Shown here: in pieces, positions 60,001-64,000 of the stretch
How positions within the stretch are numbered: position 1 is the first letter of the stretch
Layout: each line of letters opens with the position of its first letter
Assembly (NCBI GenBank): GCA_016801845.1
Contig: CM028909.1
Location: 15,881,313 to 15,945,312, forward strand
Direction: 5' to 3'
Source of the DNA: Polydactylus sextarius
Lineage: Eukaryota > Chordata > Actinopteri > Polynemidae
Length of the DNA: 64,000 nucleotides
The notes under the pieces: model-generated
The model's input: only the letters and a program-made list of their open reading frames with translations
Database searches by the model: none
Told to the model about the DNA's origin: nothing
Program-made: the position numbers and the translations under genes

Positions 60001-61900
60001 AGTCTAGATTGAAGAATTTGAAGAACAATAATGATACTTAAACTGGCTTAACATAACGTGTCGGAACTGTGTGTGGAGTCATATGAGTGAGTATTGAAAA
60101 CTGTGCCGGGTCAGTTAAATGAGACTGGACTTTATTACAGTAAATTTATCTTGGCTGTTTGTGACAATATTTAGAGCTGCTCTGATCATTTTTTTAAATA
60201 ATGAACAGATCAAAATATATATGTGTGTAATGTGAAATTACACTACAGGTTCTTCTCAGCTCCACGGAGAGTTTTTATGTGTTTCATTGTTTTGGGTTTT
60301 ATGGCCAGAAATGTTACTGTTTTGGTTCAGTCCAGTGGCTCTCAACTGCCCCGAGTCCAGTTTTTTTTTTTTTTTTTTTTTTTCAGTGAATAAAATCAGA
60401 TAAATCCACTGTACGCTACTTGACCAGAAACAAACTGCAGTTCCACAAAATTAGCACTAGCTCATTAATATAATGGAGTACTTAGCTGCATCGGGGTTAA
60501 CTATTTCCCTCCGGAGTTGACAGACAAAAAACAGAAAAAGATTGTTCAGTGTTTTGTTTCCACTTCATTAAAAAAAATGAATTCATGTGGCTTTAATCTC
60601 CGGGTTTCTGTTATAAATTTACAAAAAAAAAAAAAAAAATCAAAAAATGCTCTTTGTAGATTAAAAAAAACTTTACACTCTTCACAGTTATGTGCTGTTG
60701 TGGTATCAGAAACACACCCACACTCCCTGCACCATCACACCACACTACAGTCCCAGACCTGTTAATACAATAGTTTACCCCTCAAACAAAGCTGATGACA
60801 CTGCCACAGCTGAAGACCCGCACCGTCAACAACTGTCACTTTGCCTTGAAAAGCTTCCATGTGATTCTTTTGCTTTCACTGTCAACTGAATTAATAATGA
60901 TATCTACAAATGAAATATGCAGAGACAACATGGCAAAGGAAAGTTAAAATAACCTTTTCTATCAGGGGAAGGTCCTCAGTGTCCATAATGTTCTGAGAAG
61001 AAAGTAACCAACAAATCATCATTTATTTATCCAACACACGTATGTATATAACTGCTGTACATGGCTGAGTTTCAAACTGCAAACAACAGATCACCCCTGA
61101 TCGGTTTGTGAATCATAAATATCTCTGAACAACGCAAACACATTCTTCCAGACCTCAGGAAAGATAATCCATCATCACAGTCCATGTAGCATCAGACAGG
61201 TAATTAAGCATGACATCAGATATGATGTTTCCTGTGTTGAATAATCATGAGTCCCACAACACACTTCACTTATTTTATTATGTTTTCAGACCAAGTCCCA
61301 ACAACACACCACGTTATTGGCATGTGAGCGCACTTTTGGCACTGAGCTGAGTCACTACCATGGCTAAAAGCTGTGTCTGCAGGCCCTACAAGTCAACAGT
61401 GACAGGTTGAAACAATAACTGTGCTCTGATTACTCACTGGAGCTTCCAGTGAGTCACAGCTAAAGGAGACAGCATTGTCTCACAAGAAGGCATGCTAGCT
61501 AGAATGCTATCACTGTGATGATCATAACAAACGCAGAATAAATCATAGCTAATTAGCGGATTCTGGCAATGACAACAAGTGTGTTGGCAGACCGAATGTC
61601 TTTTCAGGGTCAACAATTTTCTCATTGTATATATGAGGCTTAATAATACTCAAATGACTGAAGTCCTATGTTAATTACAAATTACAAAGTCTTTTTCTTC
61701 TACTTCCAATTTCTTTTGGAAGAAAAATACATTCACTCCCTAGAAGTTACAGTCAACTGCTGGAGAGCACTTACACAAGAGCAAAAATATCACATACCAC
61801 CCCACACACATGCACAAACGTGAAACCGAGGTGAAAGAGGGAGAAGACTTACCTGTCCACAGCCAGGAGCATTGCACACAAAAGGTCGGTCGTCGCCCAT
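53860..61900 (-). CDS. atf7: Activating transcription factor 7 (ATF7), 11 coding exons, 487 aa
   Basis: Exons 5' to 3': 61853-61900, 58628-58724, 58310-58422, 57697-57861, 57332-57480, 56790-56883, 56572-56691, 55638-55787, 55161-55349, 54608-54713, 53860-54092. They sum to 1464 nt in frame with GT-AG introns. ATF7 is a nuclear bZIP factor that binds CRE/AP-1 sites as homodimer or with JUN/FOS/ATF2 and is switched by stress MAP kinases. Visible are a C2H2 finger (Cys9, Cys14, His27, His31), TPTP with Thr51/Thr53 (the same numbers as human), a VKEE sumoylation-type motif at Lys108, a Pro/Ser-rich middle, the basic region around Asn342-Arg350 and leucines 360, 367, 374, 381 and 388. MGDDRPFVCNAPGCGQ and MVPNIPGIPGPP identify ATF7 rather than ATF2 or CREB5. 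Teleost paralogue a or b is not resolved. It lies in tandem with DIP2B. Confidence 0.96.
54608..55349 (-). CDS. atf7: ATF7 exons 9-10: bZIP DNA-binding and dimerisation domain
   Basis: Exon 9 (55161-55349) carries GRRRRTADDDPDERR, the basic region FLERNRAAASRCRQKRK and the first zipper leucines. Exon 10 (54608-54713) carries NEVSLLRNEVAHLKQLLL and HKDCPVTTLQKK, including the last heptads. The NRAAASRCR core contacts the CRE half-site in this family. Exon sizes are 189 and 106 bases. Confidence 0.96.
55638..57861 (-). CDS. atf7: ATF7 exons 4-8: Pro/Ser-rich regulatory middle
   Basis: Exon 4 has LDMSLQTPSDVKVKEE then SSPPDSPES (potential proline-directed phosphosites). Exon 5 has TPTIVRPGSLPLHLG and PSPTSVITQAPPSNR. 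Exon 6 has LPSGQAVPLLPGPVQIPSV. Exon 7 has MVPNIPGIPGPP and SEAKM. Exon 8 has RLKAAL and LLVQHPDAPSPAQPQ. All are conserved blocks of ATF7; the linkers between are divergent. Confidence 0.93.
58256..58281. repeat. (AC)n microsatellite beside ATF7 exon 3 donor
   Basis: About 13 AC units in the intron, some 30 bases past the exon 3 donor; (GU)n in ATF7 pre-mRNA. Confidence 0.95.
58310..58724 (-). CDS. atf7: ATF7 exons 2-3: finger half and MAPK-responsive activation domain
   Basis: Exon 2 (58628-58724) gives RFTNEDHLAVHKHKHEMTL with the two zinc-ligand histidines. Exon 3 (58310-58422) gives DQTPTPTRFLKNCEEVGLF, holding the Thr51/Thr53 sites for p38/JNK and the acidic activation segment. Compared with human ATF7 as I remember it, exon 3 is shorter after SSFE, lacking the EFKKA-like part. 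Confidence 0.95.
60361..60383. repeat. T23 homopolymer
   Basis: Twenty-three T in ATF7 intron 1. Confidence 0.9.
60954..60992 (-). other. Candidate 39-nt in-frame ATF7 microexon or alternative start exon
   Basis: On the minus strand a good acceptor (TACTTTCTTCTCAG) is followed by 39 stop-free bases encoding NIMDTEDLPLIEK, then AAG|GTTATT. It has phase 0 on both sides, exactly like the exon 1/exon 2 junction it would interrupt. Inclusion would insert 13 residues between Gln16 and Arg17, inside the C2H2 finger. The internal ATG could alternatively start a finger-less isoform. The donor is weak, so it may be chance. Confidence 0.25.
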
Positions 61901-61924
61901 TTTTGCAAAGAGCTTGCAATGTAA
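61853..61924 (-). CDS. atf7: ATF7 first coding exon with 24-base 5' UTR
   Basis: Coding part 61853-61900 gives MGDDRPFVCNAPGCGQ, with both zinc-ligand cysteines, then GTAAGT. A strong acceptor (TGCTCTTCCACAG) just upstream places the 5' exon edge at 61924, so at least one non-coding exon lies further upstream. Confidence 0.9.
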
Positions 61925-62054
61925 CTGTGGAAGAGCAGAAGAGGAGAACATTGCTGCGGCTTTTCTTTATTTGTGAGCTGGAAAATCCTGAAAACAACAA
62001 AACAGGGATGCTGTGGCTTGTAGTCTTTAGTCTGAGCAGGAAGCCGAACGCTAT

Positions 62055-62156
62055 TTAAAAATAACCCTGGCAAAAAGGAAAACACGCACAGAGGCAGCGA
62101 GACGAAGTTTCCCTGGTGATACTTCCTTCACACAGGGGGGCTTCTGGTTGGCCAAT
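62055..62156 (-). promoter_or_regulatory. Possible ATF7 alternative promoter elements
   Basis: On the minus strand TTATTTTTAA (62064-62055) fits the MEF2 consensus and resembles an off-consensus TATA box. ATTGGCCAA (62156-62148) supplies an inverted CCAAT box 90 bases upstream. The spacing is plausible for a promoter feeding into the ATF7 exon at 61924, but no first-exon donor could be fixed. Confidence 0.25.
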
Positions 62157-62204
62157 AAGGAGCTGCTTACAAGAGAAGACAACAGCTACTGTTTACACAA
62201 AGAC

Positions 62205-62372
62205 ATCTCCTTCTCCTTCTGTCTCGTTTTCCCTCACTTCCAATCCCTCCTTCTCTCATTACCACTCCCTCTTCTCACTTGTCCAGCGCCTCCCAACCTT
62301 CTCCCTTCTTGCACCCCTCATTCAGTCTCTGCCTCACTCTGATTCTGCCGTTTCTCTCTCTGCGCAATCTCT
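62205..62372. repeat. Polypyrimidine tract (TC-rich, about 170 bases)
   Basis: Repeated CTTCTCC, CCCTCC, CTCTCTG units with few purines on the plus strand, lying just upstream of ATF7. Confidence 0.75.
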
Positions 62373-64000
62373 GTTGCACTCGTCTTCATCCACGGTCTCA
62401 GAGCGCTCACGTTAATCGACAACACAAATGTTTGGAAATGTTTGGAGCACACACACTGACCTGACACTGTACCTCAGTTGTGCTTGTCCTGGTTAACTCT
62501 TAAATCACTTGAGTTTTGGGATTGATTTTGAAACTACATCAATACAGAGTGGCATGTAGGGATGAAGCAATTAATAAATTAATACTTATAATACTCTAAA
62601 ATATGAAGATTTCCTGTGTTTCACTTTTTTTGTCATATTAAACTGAATATTTAGGTTTTGAAAAATTGGCCAGACGAGATGTTTCAAAGCATCATTTTGA
62701 ACTGATATGAACATTTGACACATTACTGTGCTATCAAACAATTAACAGGCCATATTTAAGTAGGCCAAAATCACAAAATGCTCTCCATAGATATGTTGTT
62801 TTGCCACTCTGGTAGAAATGTTGCAAGTTCAGCTACATAAACTTTTACATGCATCAAACTCTCAGTCTGCTGCTTCTATTTCTGTCACTTTTGGAAATCT
62901 ACATAAACTAGCATGCTCACCAGCTAGCTCTAGCCAAGCTGGCCTATCTCTCTTAACTTCTTGATAGTGAGTCACTGAAGTGTCCAGTCTGCGTAGTAGT
63001 CTTGCTCAGTTGCGTAAATGCAAAGATGGCCGACACTCTTAATAAGGTACACCACATGCTACTGGTATCACCACTTAGTAGCAGAGAAAACTTAGAAAAT
63101 TGCAACATTTAAATTCAGATGAAGTCTATTTTAAGATATCTTGATGACAACTAAAAAAAAAAGTCTATGCCACAATAAACTGTTACGCTTATACAAAGAT
63201 GACTGAATGTGATAATTATTTAAAAAACCATCAACATATAGTCTTACAGATGTTCATGTTTTTCATGGCTCACATCTGATATGTTTGTACTGATTCATAA
63301 CAGCAGGTACAGTTTCAGAGTCTGCACTGAACTTTGTACTAACTGGTTGGTTGAACTTCTGGTTAGATATGTTTGGCTCTTGTAGTTGTTCTCGGTATTT
63401 TATTAGTTTGCTTCTAACACAGGTTAAACAGATATAATACCATAAATATACTCCATATGATATACTCCATAGGACTACAAAATAAATAATGCATCCCTCT
63501 ATTCCTGAACACAAACACTATTGTCTATAGTTAAACATGAACATGCATTGTTTTCTCCTCCTACTGTACCTCAAGCTGATGTGACATAACTGAAGCCACG
63601 CTCGCTTACTGTATCTATCAGCTGTATCCACACAGGAGAATGACTTCTCTTGATCCCCCTTCGTGCCTCAGCCTCATCTCTGACTCCACTAGAGCACCCC
63701 ACCCTGCACTGCACAGCTGAACAACACCCCATGTTAAGACAAACTGGGAAGTTTAGAAAAATGACTTGGTCATTAAATTTAAATCAGGGAAATGGAGGGG
63801 TAGCAATAGCCGTGGACGGTGGGACATTAATGTTTTAGCACCGTTGGCTGGCCCAAAGTGACGTCTGGCGGCTATTATGCAACACTGTCCCACTGACAGT
63901 ACAGCAACTACCAACATGCATCAAAGACCTTGCTATGTATACAAGTAGAGACCTTTCAATAAATAAAATCTGCAGATTACTACAATACTCCATAAGTTTC
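62373..64000. other. Upstream flank or 5' intron of ATF7, nothing recognised
   Basis: No exon with splice support was seen. ATF7 5' non-coding exons could lie here or beyond the window. Sequence is AT-rich with modest GC near 63640-63700 and 63790-63880. Confidence 0.45.

Noticed and set aside
1..64000. CRISPR arrays, tRNA or rRNA genes
   Set aside because: No regularly spaced identical repeats; no B-box GGTTCGAATCC with cloverleaf; no rRNA-like conserved blocks. The genome is vertebrate.

Overview
The window looks like a ray-finned (teleost) fish chromosome, probably percomorph. It has small GT-AG exons in AT-rich DNA, dense (AC)n and (AT)n microsatellites, a decayed Tc1-type transposon, a LINE tail, MITEs and dispersed repeats of a kind common in percomorph fish. 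There are no prokaryotic operons and no viral or toxin genes. All gene models were assembled by hand from splice sites, reading frame and remembered family similarity; nothing was aligned by computer.

There are three protein-coding genes. (1) Plus strand, 611-4605: a five-exon secreted trypsin-fold serine protease of 307 residues, closest in style to acrosin-like or trypsin-like fish proteases, with a complete catalytic triad. (2) Minus strand, 10307-47766: a complete DIP2-family gene, best match DIP2B. It has 38 coding exons, 4740 coding bases and 1579 residues, with a first intron of about 19 kb and a CpG-rich promoter near 47.8-48.0 kb. (3) Minus strand, 53860-61900: a complete coding region for the bZIP factor ATF7, with 11 coding exons and 487 residues. 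It keeps the N-terminal zinc finger, the TPTP stress-kinase site and the CRE-binding bZIP. Its 5' non-coding exon(s) and main promoter are uncertain or outside the window.

Layout: 0-0.6 kb is protease upstream sequence ending in an E-box/CRE composite. 0.6-4.6 kb is the protease gene. 4.7-5.8 kb is a Tc1-like relic between (TA)n tracts. 5.8-10.3 kb is AT-rich and probably contains the long DIP2B 3' UTR. 10.3-28.4 kb holds DIP2B exons 38 to 2. 28.4-47.7 kb is intron 1, with no convincing nested gene but some regulatory-looking islands. 48.0-53.4 kb is a repeat-rich spacer with four long AT arrays. 53.4-61.9 kb is ATF7. 62-64 kb is sequence upstream of ATF7.

The protease and DIP2B are convergent; ATF7 and DIP2B are in tandem on the same strand. 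The protein products do not form an evident shared pathway. DIP2B is a tandem FAAL-like adenylate-fold protein tied to lipid metabolism and neuronal morphology, ATF7 is a stress-responsive CRE-binding factor, and the protease is extracellular. The most interesting leads are a frame-preserving 39-nt candidate ATF7 microexon that would split its zinc finger, a CpG-rich intronic CRE plus X-box module in DIP2B, and a protease with a variant TATHC His motif and a hydrophobic C-terminal tail. No wholly novel multi-gene system was found.
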